A stretch of 62,746 bases of DNA, taken from an uncultured Roseobacter sp. Its GTDB lineage: Bacteria > Pseudomonadota > Alphaproteobacteria > Rhodobacterales > Rhodobacteraceae. Numbering within the stretch: the stretch's first letter is position 1; each line of letters opens with the position of its first letter. The stretch lies in NCBI GenBank assembly GCA_913054455.1, contig CAJXIL010000003.1:1-62746 (forward strand), given 5' to 3'. Under the pieces are notes generated by a model that did not search any database, was not told where the DNA came from, and saw nothing but the letters and a program-made list of their open reading frames with translations. The translations under genes were made by a program, and so were the position numbers. This document shows positions 35,222-44,402 of the stretch, in pieces.

Positions 35222-36130
35222 TCACGGCTCGAGAAGGTCTAGCGCCTCCCTACGGAGGACTTCGGCCAGAATATCACTGCCCGCGCGAGGCTCTGGAAGT
35301 GCGGGCTGGATCAATGCAATGTCGCGTTTCGCTGCCGGATCACCCAGAACCCGCAACCAGACATCTGTGCCTCGACGGGCCTCAACAGCGGCATAGATGC
35401 TTGGGAGGATCGCAAGACCTGCGCCTGTCGCCGCCATCAACCGGATAGCGTCAAGGCTGGTCCCTTCGTATTCGTCTGACACGCGCCCCCCTGCCCGCGC
35501 CGACAGTCCCGCAACGATATGGGACAATCGGTGACCAGGACTAAGAGTCAAAAATGTCTGATCAATCAAGGCGTCAAGCGGCAGCTCATCGGTTTGCCCT
35601 GCAAGAGGGTGATCAAGAGCCATGGCACCCCAGAGCCTTTCGGTAAAGAGATAGGTGCTCAGCGCTCCTGGGTGATCCTCTGGAGTAGAAATGATCATGT
35701 CCAACCGCCCACTGCGCAGACCCTCGCTCAGACCGCGGGTGCTTTCCTCACGGACGATCAACCGAAAACTCGGATGTTCCTGGTGCAGGCGGCGCACCAC
35801 GCCAGGCAGAAGATAGGGACCAATTGAGGGCAACACGCCAAGCCGCAAGCGTCCCTGGAAAATGCCACCCCCCTGCGCTGTCGCGCGAAGATCCTGAAGT
35901 TCATAGATAATTTGCCGCGCTCGCCGCGCCACTTCTTCGCCGATCGGGGTGATCTTTGCCCCTGCACGCCCCCGTTGAAACAGGGTCACGCCCAGATCGC
36001 TTTCAACCTCAGACAGCTGAGCTGACAGACTGGGCTGACTGACATTCAACTGAGCAGCTGCCAGCCCAACCTGACCGGTTTCGGCGATGGCAATAATGTA
36101 TTCAAGTTGGCGCAGGGTTGGACGCATCAT
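35222..36130 (-). CDS. LysR-family regulator, OxyR-like but without cysteine
   Basis: A 302-residue LysR protein: HTH with RPTLRQLEYIIAIAETG and VSQPSLSAQLSEVESDLGVTLFQR, then a periplasmic-binding-like effector domain. It resembles OxyR in overall pattern (LPSIGPYLLPGVVRRLHQEHP, LTLSPGHRLSH), but I find no Cys in the protein, and the position of the OxyR redox Cys in the L-x-x-x-GHCL motif is Arg (GHRL). It cannot therefore sense peroxide by OxyR disulfide chemistry. Divergent from the zinc-ribbon/SbtA-like pair, a possible target. Confidence 0.88.
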   Translation of the reverse strand: MMRPTLRQLEYIIAIAETGQVGLAAAQLNVSQPSLSAQLSEVESDLGVTLFQRGRAGAKITPIGEEVARRARQIIYELQDLRATAQGGGIFQGRLRLGVLPSIGPYLLPGVVRRLHQEHPSFRLIVREESTRGLSEGLRSGRLDMIISTPEDHPGALSTYLFTERLWGAMALDHPLAGQTDELPLDALIDQTFLTLSPGHRLSHIVAGLSARAGGRVSDEYEGTSLDAIRLMAATGAGLAILPSIYAAVEARRGTDVWLRVLGDPAAKRDIALIQPALPEPRAGSDILAEVLRREALDLLEP

Positions 36131-36231
36131 AACCTCAAACTATGCTAATCAGAGCTTATATATATTTGAACCCATGTAAAAATCTACTCATATCACGATC
36201 CAGGAACAATAGACCTGTGAAAGGAACAGCC

Positions 36232-36453
36232 ATGAAATGCCCCATAGACGGGACGACACTCGCACTCAGCGAAAGAGGCGGCGTCGAGATCGATTTTTGC
36301 CCCAAGTGTCGTGGAGTCTGGCTGGATCGCGGTGAGCTGGACAAGATCATCAATCAAACCGTCACAACGCTCCCACCCAGAGATGAGCGCGGCTACACCG
36401 CCAAGCCCCGGAAAAAGCGGGATAGCTTTCTAAAAGAGCTGTTCGACTTTTAA
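36232..36453 (+). CDS. TFIIB-type zinc-ribbon protein
   Basis: A 73-residue protein with one zinc ribbon: MKCPIDG near the N-terminus and DFCPKCRGVWLDRGELDKI, giving three clear Cys ligands and a fourth polar one. The remainder is basic. Matches the zf-TFIIB family of small bacterial proteins whose function is unknown. AAGGA lies upstream of ATG 36232. It is divergent from the LysR gene and upstream of the SbtA-like permease. Confidence 0.85.
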   Translation: MKCPIDGTTLALSERGGVEIDFCPKCRGVWLDRGELDKIINQTVTTLPPRDERGYTAKPRKKRDSFLKELFDF

Positions 36454-36563
36454 CGCCCAGCAGAACCGCACCACCGCATGTGAACTGGGCGGTTCTGCCC
36501 CCCAAGATGATGGCCGGGATCTATCATGCCACCGGCCCAGGAAAATTTCTCAAAGGTAAATTC

Positions 36564-37538
36564 ATGGAACTTTCATTCGCGGCTCTGGCGGGCAACTTAA
36601 TGGCGCCGACAATTTTGTTTTTTGTTCTGGGTCTTGTCGCGGCCGTTGCACGCAGCGACCTGTCGATCCCCGAAGGCGCCGCCAAGATCATGTCGATCTA
36701 TTTGTTGTTGGCGATCGGGTTCAAAGGCGGCGCCGCTGTGGCAGAACGCGGTGTGGATTCACAGCTTATCGCTGCGCTCATCGCAGGCATTATCCTATCA
36801 TTTTTCCTCCCCTTTGTCGCCTACGCGCTGCTCAAGGTCTTGACCCGGTTGGACGGGCTGAATGCCGCCGCTGTCGCAGGCCACTATGGGTCGATTTCCA
36901 TTGTTACCTTTGTGACAGCTGTCAACCTGCTGGAAGCGCGCGATATTTCTTCCGAGGGCTACCTTGTCGCCGTCGCTGCGGTCATGGAAGTCCCTGCCAT
37001 TATGTCTGCGCTTTGGATCGCAGCGCGCAAGGGCGGCGTCGCTGCGGTAAATCCGTCCCTGTTTCGGCATATTCTTGGCAATGGATCGATTGTTCTTCTC
37101 GTTGGATCCTTCTTGATCGGCGCGATAACCGGTGAAGCTGGGCTACAGGATCTGCGACCCTTTATTGTTGTGCCCTTTACGGGTGTGCTGGCTGTCTTCC
37201 TACTGGACATGGGGCTTTCCGCTGGACGGAGCCTGCTGGAAAACCGCAAGGACATCTCAAGCGGGGTCATCGTTTTTGGCTGCGTCATGCCAGTTGTCGG
37301 CAGCGTTATGGGCCTGGGCTTGGCATCACTCGTTGGCCTATCCACGGGTGGTACCTTCTTGTTGATGGTATTAAGCGCATCCGCCTCCTACATCGCCGTC
37401 CCTGCTGCCATGCGATTGGCCTTGCCCCAGGCCAAACCCGGCATCTACCTGACGCTCGCACTTGGCGTGACCTTCCCTTTCAATCTTACACTCGGAATGC
37501 CGCTCTATTTCATGCTGGCAAGTTGGCTAGGCCAGTGA
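36564..37538 (+). CDS. SbtA-like sodium-dependent bicarbonate transporter
   Basis: A 324-residue integral membrane protein with about ten TM segments, arranged as two inverted halves, matching the SbtA (DUF897) family. Recognisable pieces are YLLLAIGFKGGAAVAE, VAGHYGSISIVTFV and LDMGLSAGR. SbtA imports bicarbonate with sodium in cyanobacteria; in heterotrophs the substrate is not settled. ATG 36564 has AAAGG seven bases before it; a longer frame from 36480 has no support. No SbtB-like PII partner is adjacent. Confidence 0.88.
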   Translation: MELSFAALAGNLMAPTILFFVLGLVAAVARSDLSIPEGAAKIMSIYLLLAIGFKGGAAVAERGVDSQLIAALIAGIILSFFLPFVAYALLKVLTRLDGLNAAAVAGHYGSISIVTFVTAVNLLEARDISSEGYLVAVAAVMEVPAIMSALWIAARKGGVAAVNPSLFRHILGNGSIVLLVGSFLIGAITGEAGLQDLRPFIVVPFTGVLAVFLLDMGLSAGRSLLENRKDISSGVIVFGCVMPVVGSVMGLGLASLVGLSTGGTFLLMVLSASASYIAVPAAMRLALPQAKPGIYLTLALGVTFPFNLTLGMPLYFMLASWLGQ

Positions 37539-38327
37539 ACAGCTAATATGAGTAGGAAACCGGCCTTTGGGTAGAGATACGGTTGAGCTCCTCACCGATC
37601 TTTGCACCATTAGCGGTTTAGACAAAGCAACTCGCTGCGACCTGCTCCCTGAGAGCGCATCTATCGCGGTAAGATGCTGCTCTCTTGAGTGCATTCCCCT
37701 CGGTATAAACGTGCAGGGGTAGAACACCTAAGACGCGACAAAACCAATCTGGAACAAAGGAAAAGGATCAAGGGCTTGGGAACCACGGAACCAGAGCCAC
37801 GCCGAGCTGCAATGCCAATGAAGCGAACATTGTGAGGATCCATGCAGGTTGCGGATGGCCGCTGTCAGCCCAAAGTGGCCGGTGCGAAACGAGGTTGGGT
37901 CTTGTTACACCACATGCTCAAGTCGCGCCTCGACTTCCCAGAACCAGACATACTAGATGACAAACGCGGCTTTTTGCCCACAATGTCGGCAGTGAACTCG
38001 AACCTCCAATTTCCAGTGAAAGTCCGCTTTCGGAAGTTGTACACATTCGATTTTGGGCAATTGGTGCGATGGGAAACCGTCGCCTGGCGGTAATAGTCCT
38101 AAACTTGGTTCAATATTAGCTGCGTTTTATTTGGCAACCGCCAATGCGATTTTTTTTACACGGGGCAGATGCCATGTCGAACAAGGTTCTATACGGACAA
38201 GCCGCTACATCAGTTTTGATCGCTATTGCAGAGTAATCGCAGTCAGCTTTGTGGACGGCACAGTCCTTTCTTGGGAGTTGTTCAACGTCTTAGCGCACCA
38301 AAAAGGGGCGAATGGATCGATGTCGGG
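37539..38327. other. Gene-free interval (789 bp) with repeat-like DNA
   Basis: No credible gene. An open frame at 37842-38093 encodes the fragment VNSNLQFPVKV, which resembles the antisense frame at 40143-40424 (IDSNLEFPIRC), so this looks like a degenerate interspersed repeat rather than a gene. The rest shows no clear promoter or terminator. Confidence 0.5.
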
Positions 38328-38774
38328 TCAGCTGTTCTTTTTCATCAGGCTTTGAAACGCGATGCGGCGGTCGTTCTCGATTGCGGACGGACGGTGGGTT
38401 TCGCGATTGACATAGACGTGGATAAAAAAGCCCTCGGCGGTGGCCGTGTTCTCGTCATTGCGGAACAAGGCGACTTCGTATTTGATCGAGCTTGAGCCCA
38501 GCCGGGCCACTCGTAGACCGGCTGTTACCCGGTCGGGAAACCCCATTTCAGCATGGTATTTGCAGCCGCTTTCAACCACCAACCCATAGGTTTCGGAAGT
38601 GCGCGGATCCAATAGGCCCCGCTCGATCAGCCATCCATTCACTGCGGTGTCAAAGAGAGAATAATGGACCACATTGTTCATATGGCCATAGATGTCATTG
38701 TCCATCCAGCGGGTTTGCAGCGGATAGAAGTCCAGATAGTCCGCGCGGGTGGTGATCGGTGCTTTGCTCCCCAT
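38328..38774 (-). CDS. Acyl-CoA thioesterase, hot-dog fold (4HBT)
   Basis: A 148-residue thioesterase. The 4HBT active-site region is RWMDNDIYGHMNNVVHYSLFD, with the catalytic Asp before the YGHMNN helix. Hydrolyses an acyl-CoA to the acid and CoA. The start ATG at 38774 overlaps the stop of the preceding Fe-ADH (TGATG), so the two are coupled. The pairing suggests one pathway in which an alcohol/aldehyde and an acyl-CoA are handled together. Confidence 0.87.
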   Translation of the reverse strand: MGSKAPITTRADYLDFYPLQTRWMDNDIYGHMNNVVHYSLFDTAVNGWLIERGLLDPRTSETYGLVVESGCKYHAEMGFPDRVTAGLRVARLGSSSIKYEVALFRNDENTATAEGFFIHVYVNRETHRPSAIENDRRIAFQSLMKKNS

Positions 38775-39934
38775 CACCAGGCCGCCTCGTAGATGTCGTA
38801 GGCATCCCTTTCGGTGACCTCACGGGGGTTATTGACCAGAAGACGCTGTTGGACCATCGAATCCGATGCCATTTTGGCGATGGCCTCTTTGGGGATATCC
38901 ACGTCTCGCAGGCGGGTCTTCATGCCCAGATGTTTGGACAAATCAGCCAATGCGTCGATAAAGGCGGCACAGCGCGCTTGGCTGCCTTCGATCTCAGCTA
39001 TATGTGGAAAGGCGTCTGCGGCGATCTCGGCGTATAGCATATGCGCATCGGGCGCGTTAAAGCGCAGTACGTGCGGCAGGACCAGCGCGTTCGACAACCC
39101 ATGCGGGATGTGGAAGGTGCCGCCGATGGGATAAGCCAGAGCGTGCACCGCAGCCACGGGCGAGTTGGCAAAGGCCTGCCCCGCCAGCATTGAGCCTAGC
39201 AACATTGCGCCGCGTGCGTCTTTGTCCTGGCCATTGAATACGGCGGTTTCGATGTTGGCGCCAAGGAGGCGCAACGCTTCGCGCGCCAGCATTTTAGACA
39301 GAGGATTGTTGTTGGCCGATTTAGAAGCATAGGCTTCGATCGCATGCACCATCGCGTCGACACCGGTGGCCGCTGTAATATGGGCCGGTAGACCCACAGT
39401 CAGGTCTGCATCAAGAACGGCGATGTCCGGTAGGATGATCGGTGAAGAGACACCCCGCTTTTCCTCGGCCCCCACAGTGATGATCGAGACTGGCGTAACC
39501 TCGGATCCTGTGCCAGCGGTGGTTGGAACCAGAACCAATGGCAGGCGTGGGCCCTTGGCCTGCGCGACCCCCCAGGCTTCGTCCAGATCCTCATTCGATC
39601 CCAACAACAGCGCCACAAGCTTGGCCACATCCAGCGATGAGCCGCCGCCGAATCCCAGGACACCGGTTGCCCCGGCCGCGTGTCCGGCCTCGACCGCCTG
39701 CATCAGCGTTTCACGAGACGGATCGGCCTCTACTTTATCAAAAACGACAACGCTGTGCCCGGCAGCCTCAAGTGAGGCGATGGCGGGATCTACAAGCCCC
39801 AGCTGGCGGAGACCGGGATCCGTTACCAGCAAGACCGATTTGCCCAGCGTTTGCCCTGCCACCTCAGCAAGGCGAGCCGAAGCTCCGGTTTCGAAGATCA
39901 GAGATTTGGTCGTATTGAAAATGAACGGTGTCAT
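38774..39934 (-). CDS. Iron-containing alcohol dehydrogenase (type III)
   Basis: A 386-residue group III dehydrogenase. Cofactor-binding and metal-ligand regions are visible: GFGGGSSLDVAKLVALL, PTTAGTGSEVTPVSII, and the His cluster in HALAYPIGGTFHIPHGLSNALVLP. Fe(II) binds through an Asp and three His. The ATG at 39934 has AAGGA seven bases upstream; an upstream GTG at 39982 lacks support. First gene of a two-gene unit with the thioesterase. Confidence 0.92.
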   Translation of the reverse strand: MTPFIFNTTKSLIFETGASARLAEVAGQTLGKSVLLVTDPGLRQLGLVDPAIASLEAAGHSVVVFDKVEADPSRETLMQAVEAGHAAGATGVLGFGGGSSLDVAKLVALLLGSNEDLDEAWGVAQAKGPRLPLVLVPTTAGTGSEVTPVSIITVGAEEKRGVSSPIILPDIAVLDADLTVGLPAHITAATGVDAMVHAIEAYASKSANNNPLSKMLAREALRLLGANIETAVFNGQDKDARGAMLLGSMLAGQAFANSPVAAVHALAYPIGGTFHIPHGLSNALVLPHVLRFNAPDAHMLYAEIAADAFPHIAEIEGSQARCAAFIDALADLSKHLGMKTRLRDVDIPKEAIAKMASDSMVQQRLLVNNPREVTERDAYDIYEAAW

Positions 39935-40497
39935 TTCGGTATCCTTGAGTGTTGTGTCACGCCTCTGCCTTGTCGATATCACAGAGTTTGAACCGTGTGA
40001 TATTGCCCGTTCTCCTACGCGGAATTTCTGCGGCTTTTTTATAGTAGGACTTTTTTAGGAGCAAAGCCGACTTTCACAATAGGCAGGTTTTGCTTCAAGA
40101 CCGGGTTACGTTCCGTCACCTGCATTCCGGCGCGCCAAAACCTTAATTGCACATGCAAAAGCAGAATATGTCAGAACTCACATAACGCGGGAAATCCAGC
40201 CTTATGCACCCAGAGGCAAGCGAGTTCTCACATACGCAAACGTCGTTGAGGGCAACGCGCCGCGGTGAAGACCCGATTTCAGAAAGCCCCCACTCGCACC
40301 GGATTGGGAACTCCAGATTGGAATCGATCGTTCGCGCCATATGTGTCAAATGCGGACCAAACCGTAGTTTCTCTGGGATCCCGTGAAACCCCACTCTTAC
40401 AGATATCGTGCCTCGCTGAGGCATTGGCCACCCTTAGGTTTTCACCTCAGACAAATTGTGGCATATTGCAGTCAGCTTACGATGGGGAGCTTAAGCG
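39935..40497. other. Gene-free interval (563 bp) with repeat-like DNA
   Basis: Divergent promoter region between the Fe-ADH and LysR genes. An antisense frame at 40143-40424 contains IDSNLEFPIRC, resembling the sequence at 38000; it is more likely a repeat than a gene. GGGGAG at 40484-40489 is a ribosome site for the LysR gene. Confidence 0.5.
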
Positions 40498-40539
40498 ATT
40501 ACAGGTCAAGATTTTCAAAAGGCGATAACGCTCCGCCAT

Positions 40540-41445
40540 TTGCGGATCATAGCTGCCCTGGCAGATTTAAAGTTGGTTGCACGCGTAGCTGAGGCTCTCA
40601 ATGTTACACAGCCTGCGGTGTCAAAACAGATCGCGGAATTGGAAAGAATTGTCGGCGTCCCAGTCGTGACGCGGGATCGCAACAGGCTGTATCTGACACC
40701 GATCGGGAGCCGATTGGCAGACTATGCCAAACAGGCCCTTAATCAGCTTGAGCGGGCTGCCTTTGATGTCGAAGCCATGGCCAGTGGCGTTTCGGGATCC
40801 GTTTCAATCGGCGCGGTAAGTTCCGTCGCCCCATCCCTGTTGCCCAGCGCCATTGCGCTGTTCAAGCGAAGCACCCCACAGGCGAGCGTCTCCGTTTCGG
40901 AAGGCCATTTCGTCGAATTGTTCCCACAGCTCGAAGCGGGTGCGATTGATCTTCTGATCGCGCGGATATGGCAACCACAGGAACTGCCCGGCATCGAACA
41001 AATGCCGCTGTTTTCAGAGCCCGTGGTCGTCGTGGCCGGACGCAACCATACCCTCACGCGAAAGAAAGACCTGACTTGGTCGGATGCCGTTGATTTTCCC
41101 TGGATTTTACCTCAATCGAATTCGGTTGCTCGACAGGCTGTGGACGCATTGTTTGCGAGCAATGGCCTGACCGCGCCCAGCAACACGATTGCCTCGCTTT
41201 CGCTGGCATTGAACGTGGAATTGCTGCGCGAGATGCCCGCGCTTGGCCTCATGCCGCAAAGGCTTGCCCAAACTCAGGCCGCACGTGGCGAAATGATCAT
41301 TCTTCCGCTTGATACGCAGGGCCTGTTATCAGAAGCACGGTGTTTCTGGCGCACAGACCAGATCACGCAGAATGGCACCCTCGCGCTGTTTCTGAAATGC
41401 CTGCAGCAAACAACCGACGAGACAGGGACCATTCCATTTGGTTAA
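40540..41445 (+). CDS. LysR-family regulator of the amidase/TRAP operon
   Basis: A LysR protein with HTH (DLKLVARVAEALNVTQPAVSKQIAELERIVG) and effector domain (SGSVSIGAVSSVAPSLLPSAIALF). The only standard start in frame is TTG at 40540, which would cut the first residues of the DNA-binding domain; the frame upstream continues DFQKAITLRHLRII, as a LysR N-terminus should, back to a stop at 40492-40494. The best ribosome site (GGGGAG, 40484-40489) is spaced correctly for an ATT at 40498. The true start is therefore probably 40498 with a rare ATT codon, giving 315 residues. Immediately upstream of the amidase gene on the same strand. Confidence 0.85.
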   Translation: MRIIAALADLKLVARVAEALNVTQPAVSKQIAELERIVGVPVVTRDRNRLYLTPIGSRLADYAKQALNQLERAAFDVEAMASGVSGSVSIGAVSSVAPSLLPSAIALFKRSTPQASVSVSEGHFVELFPQLEAGAIDLLIARIWQPQELPGIEQMPLFSEPVVVVAGRNHTLTRKKDLTWSDAVDFPWILPQSNSVARQAVDALFASNGLTAPSNTIASLSLALNVELLREMPALGLMPQRLAQTQAARGEMIILPLDTQGLLSEARCFWRTDQITQNGTLALFLKCLQQTTDETGTIPFG

Positions 41446-41561
41446 CGTACCGGGCTGAGAAATCACTATTTCCGCCCGAAATCTTCATTACCTTAACCAA
41501 TTACACGACTTGGGAGGGTTTCGGTGTCAGTTTCATTCATCTTTGTGCTGGGGGCGAACAG

Positions 41562-43091
41562 GTGAGTCCTGCAGAGCTAACAACGCTATCTGCGACCGAT
41601 GTTCTTGCGCGGTTCAAGAACAAAACCTTGACGCCAAGTGACTATCTAGCAGCTTGCCTGGAACAAATCTCGCGGCTCAACCCCAAGATAAACGCGCTCA
41701 CAGCAATGGAAACAGAGCAGTCCGTGTCCGAAGCATCGCGTGCGACCCTACGCTGGCAGGCCGGAACTCCTAAAGGGCCGCTCGACGGGTTGCCCATTGG
41801 TGTCAAGGATTTGCAGGAAACAAAAGGCTTGCTAACCACTCATGGCAGCATCCGCGCGTGCGGAAATGTTCCAGATCAGGATCTGCCCATGGTGGCACGA
41901 TTGCGCGCGGCGGGTGCAATCATCCTTGCCAAAACGAATGTCCCGGAACTGGGTGCGGGCGGAAACAGTCGCAATCCAGTGTGGGGTGCGACGGGCAACC
42001 CGTTCAATCCCAATCTGATTGCAGGCGGCTCTTCCGGTGGATCAGCGGCGGCACTGGCGGCAAATCTTCTGCCCCTTTGTACAGGCTCAGACACCGGTGG
42101 ATCGCTGCGACTGCCCGCAGCGCTGTGCGGGATCGTTGGGTATCGTCCATCGGTCGATGTTATTGCACACCCGACACGCCCACTGGGATGGTCCGGCATT
42201 TCGGTACTAGGGCCGATGGCACGCACGGTGGATGACCTGATCCTGATGCTGAATGTGTGTCAGGGGCATAGTCCCGATGACCCCTTATCGGTCCCGTCAA
42301 ATCCGGACCGTTTCGCGTCTGTTCCGCCACTTGATCTCAAAAATCTGCGGGTCGGATACAGCGAGGATTTTGGCAACGTGCCGGTGGACCCCGGTATTCG
42401 CGAGGTCTTTCGTCACCGGGTCAAGCATTTGGCCCACCATGTCAAAGAGTGCCGCCCGGCGGACCTCAATCTAGGGGACATGGATCGCGCATTCGATATC
42501 CTGCGTGCTGAAAGTTTTGTTGCAGCATTTGGAGAGGCGCTGGAATCCGCTCCCGAGGATTTTGGCCCGCATATCGCAGCCAACGTTGCCCTGGGGCAGG
42601 CTATGACGCTTGCAGACAGAGGCTGGGCGCATGCGGAACAAACCCGCATATTGCGCAACTTCAACCGGCTGATGCGAGACTTTGACGTGATCGTTCTGCC
42701 AACTTCGCCGATATCGCCATTCCCATGGACGCAATCGCATGCGACTGAAATCGATGGCCAGCCCCTGGATGTTTATTACCGCTGGCTGGCATTGGCCTAT
42801 CGTGGGTCGCTGACGGGTGGCCCCGCTATAACGCTACCCTGTGGACGTGACGCCCTGGGCATGCCTTTTGGGCTACAGATGCTTGGGCCATTGCGCGGTG
42901 ATGAAGGTTTGCTAGCGGCAGCCAAGGCCATGGAGACCCTGTTTGCCAATGCGACTGAAACCGCCCGCCCCGTTCCGGATCTGACAAACCTTGCACCCTC
43001 GACAGTGGGGTTGCGGTCAATCGTGACACATCCGCCAACCCCGAAGAATACTGAGCGGGCCGAAACCTCTTTTATCCGAACAGCGGTGTAA
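41562..43091 (+). CDS. Amidase signature family hydrolase
   Basis: A 509-residue amidase with the Ser-cisSer-Lys triad: Lys in PIGVKDLQ, cis-Ser in AGGSSGGSAAALAANLLP and the nucleophile Ser in TGSDTGGSLRLPAALCG. It hydrolyses an amide to acid plus ammonia. The start is GTG 41562 with GGGGG about eight bases before; the upstream extension overlaps the LysR gene. It precedes a TRAP transporter, so the amide or its acid is likely the imported compound. Cytoplasmic; no signal peptide. Confidence 0.9.
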   Translation: MSPAELTTLSATDVLARFKNKTLTPSDYLAACLEQISRLNPKINALTAMETEQSVSEASRATLRWQAGTPKGPLDGLPIGVKDLQETKGLLTTHGSIRACGNVPDQDLPMVARLRAAGAIILAKTNVPELGAGGNSRNPVWGATGNPFNPNLIAGGSSGGSAAALAANLLPLCTGSDTGGSLRLPAALCGIVGYRPSVDVIAHPTRPLGWSGISVLGPMARTVDDLILMLNVCQGHSPDDPLSVPSNPDRFASVPPLDLKNLRVGYSEDFGNVPVDPGIREVFRHRVKHLAHHVKECRPADLNLGDMDRAFDILRAESFVAAFGEALESAPEDFGPHIAANVALGQAMTLADRGWAHAEQTRILRNFNRLMRDFDVIVLPTSPISPFPWTQSHATEIDGQPLDVYYRWLALAYRGSLTGGPAITLPCGRDALGMPFGLQMLGPLRGDEGLLAAAKAMETLFANATETARPVPDLTNLAPSTVGLRSIVTHPPTPKNTERAETSFIRTAV

Positions 43092-43095
43092 CGTC

Positions 43096-44379
43096 ATGTG
43101 GTTCATCCCCATTATCTTTGTCATCCTGCTGATCAGCGGCACGGCCTTTGCCTATCTCATGGGGGCCATTTCCGTAATGACCTTCGTCGCAGTGGACAAA
43201 AGCCAGTTCCTGTCGATCATGCCTCAGCGCATCTTTGCGCAACTTGATGTCTTTGCCTTTATGGCGATGCCGCTTTTCATTCTGACTGCGGAAATCATGA
43301 GCCGCGCAGGCGTTACCCGCAGCCTGATCGACTTTGCCATGTCCCTCGTTGGCCGGTTTCGCGGTGGCTTGGGGCATGTGAACATCCTGACCAGCGTGTT
43401 CTTTGCCGGAATTTCGGGCTCCGCCATCGCCGACAGCGCCGCCTTGTCTCGCACCTTCGTGCCCGAGATGAAGGCACGCGGCTATGATCCTTATTACGCT
43501 GGTGCGATCACGGCAGCCTCGTCGATGATCGGACCTATCATTCCACCGTCGATCATCATGATCATTTATGGCGGACTGACGGGGGCATCTGTGGCCGCCT
43601 TGTTCATTGCCGGTATTGTGCCGGGTCTACTGCTTGCCGCCGGATTGATGCTGCTGAATGCACTGATCGCCCACGTGAAAGGGCATCCTGGCGGAAAATC
43701 CGACGATCTTCCGCAATTCATCCCCAGCCTGCTGAACGCAGCCCCGGCCCTGTGCCTGCCGGTGGTGATCCTCGGGTCACTGGTGTTCGGCCTGGCCACC
43801 CCGACAGAAGGGTCGGCCATCGCCGTTCTTTTTGCGTTGTTTGCGGGGCAGTTCTACAAGGGGCTGAATTGGGGCATGATCTTTGACGCGGTCGAGGCGA
43901 CGGCCAAGATGACCGGCACGATCTTCATCATCCTCGCGGCAATTTCTGTGCTGGGATATCTGGCGGGGCAATTGGGCTGGTCCAGCGCGCTTGCCAGTTG
44001 GGTAGACTCCTTCGGTCTGACCGGTACCAAGTATCTGTTTTTCCTTGTTGCCATCTTTCTGATCGCAGGAATGTTCATGGACACGCCGGTGGCGTTGACG
44101 CTTCTCATCCCTTTGTTCGCACCACAGGCGATGGAACAGGGCATCAGCCCGATCCAGCTTGGTATCGTGCTTTGCTTCAACCTGTGTGTCGGGCTGATAA
44201 CGCCGCCGCTGGGTAAATGCCTTGTGGTGGTGTCGGCGCTGACAAACCTCAATTACTGGCGGCTAGCATACGCCGCGCTGCCCTTCATCGCCATTCAGGT
44301 GTTGCTGTTGTTGGCGCTAGTCTACTGGCCTGCCCTCAGCCTCACATTGCCGCGTCTGTTCGGCTTTTCGGTCGACTAA
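43096..44379 (+). CDS. TRAP transporter large permease (DctM)
   Basis: A 427-residue permease with about twelve TM segments. Family motifs are FAGISGSAIADSAALSRTFVPEM and, in the second half, LITPPLGKCLVVVSAL. Imports a carboxylate or similar solute with sodium. Lies 4 bp after the amidase and 23 bp before the binding protein. The gene order DctM-DctP-DctQ is unusual; DctPQM or DctQM are more common. Confidence 0.93.
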   Translation: MWFIPIIFVILLISGTAFAYLMGAISVMTFVAVDKSQFLSIMPQRIFAQLDVFAFMAMPLFILTAEIMSRAGVTRSLIDFAMSLVGRFRGGLGHVNILTSVFFAGISGSAIADSAALSRTFVPEMKARGYDPYYAGAITAASSMIGPIIPPSIIMIIYGGLTGASVAALFIAGIVPGLLLAAGLMLLNALIAHVKGHPGGKSDDLPQFIPSLLNAAPALCLPVVILGSLVFGLATPTEGSAIAVLFALFAGQFYKGLNWGMIFDAVEATAKMTGTIFIILAAISVLGYLAGQLGWSSALASWVDSFGLTGTKYLFFLVAIFLIAGMFMDTPVALTLLIPLFAPQAMEQGISPIQLGIVLCFNLCVGLITPPLGKCLVVVSALTNLNYWRLAYAALPFIAIQVLLLLALVYWPALSLTLPRLFGFSVD

Positions 44380-44402
44380 ATCAATCAAAAGGGAGAAACC
44401 AC

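Noticed and set aside
37842-38093. 83-codon open frame
   Set aside because: No ribosome site; its peptide resembles another intergenic frame at 40143-40424, which fits repeat DNA better than a gene.
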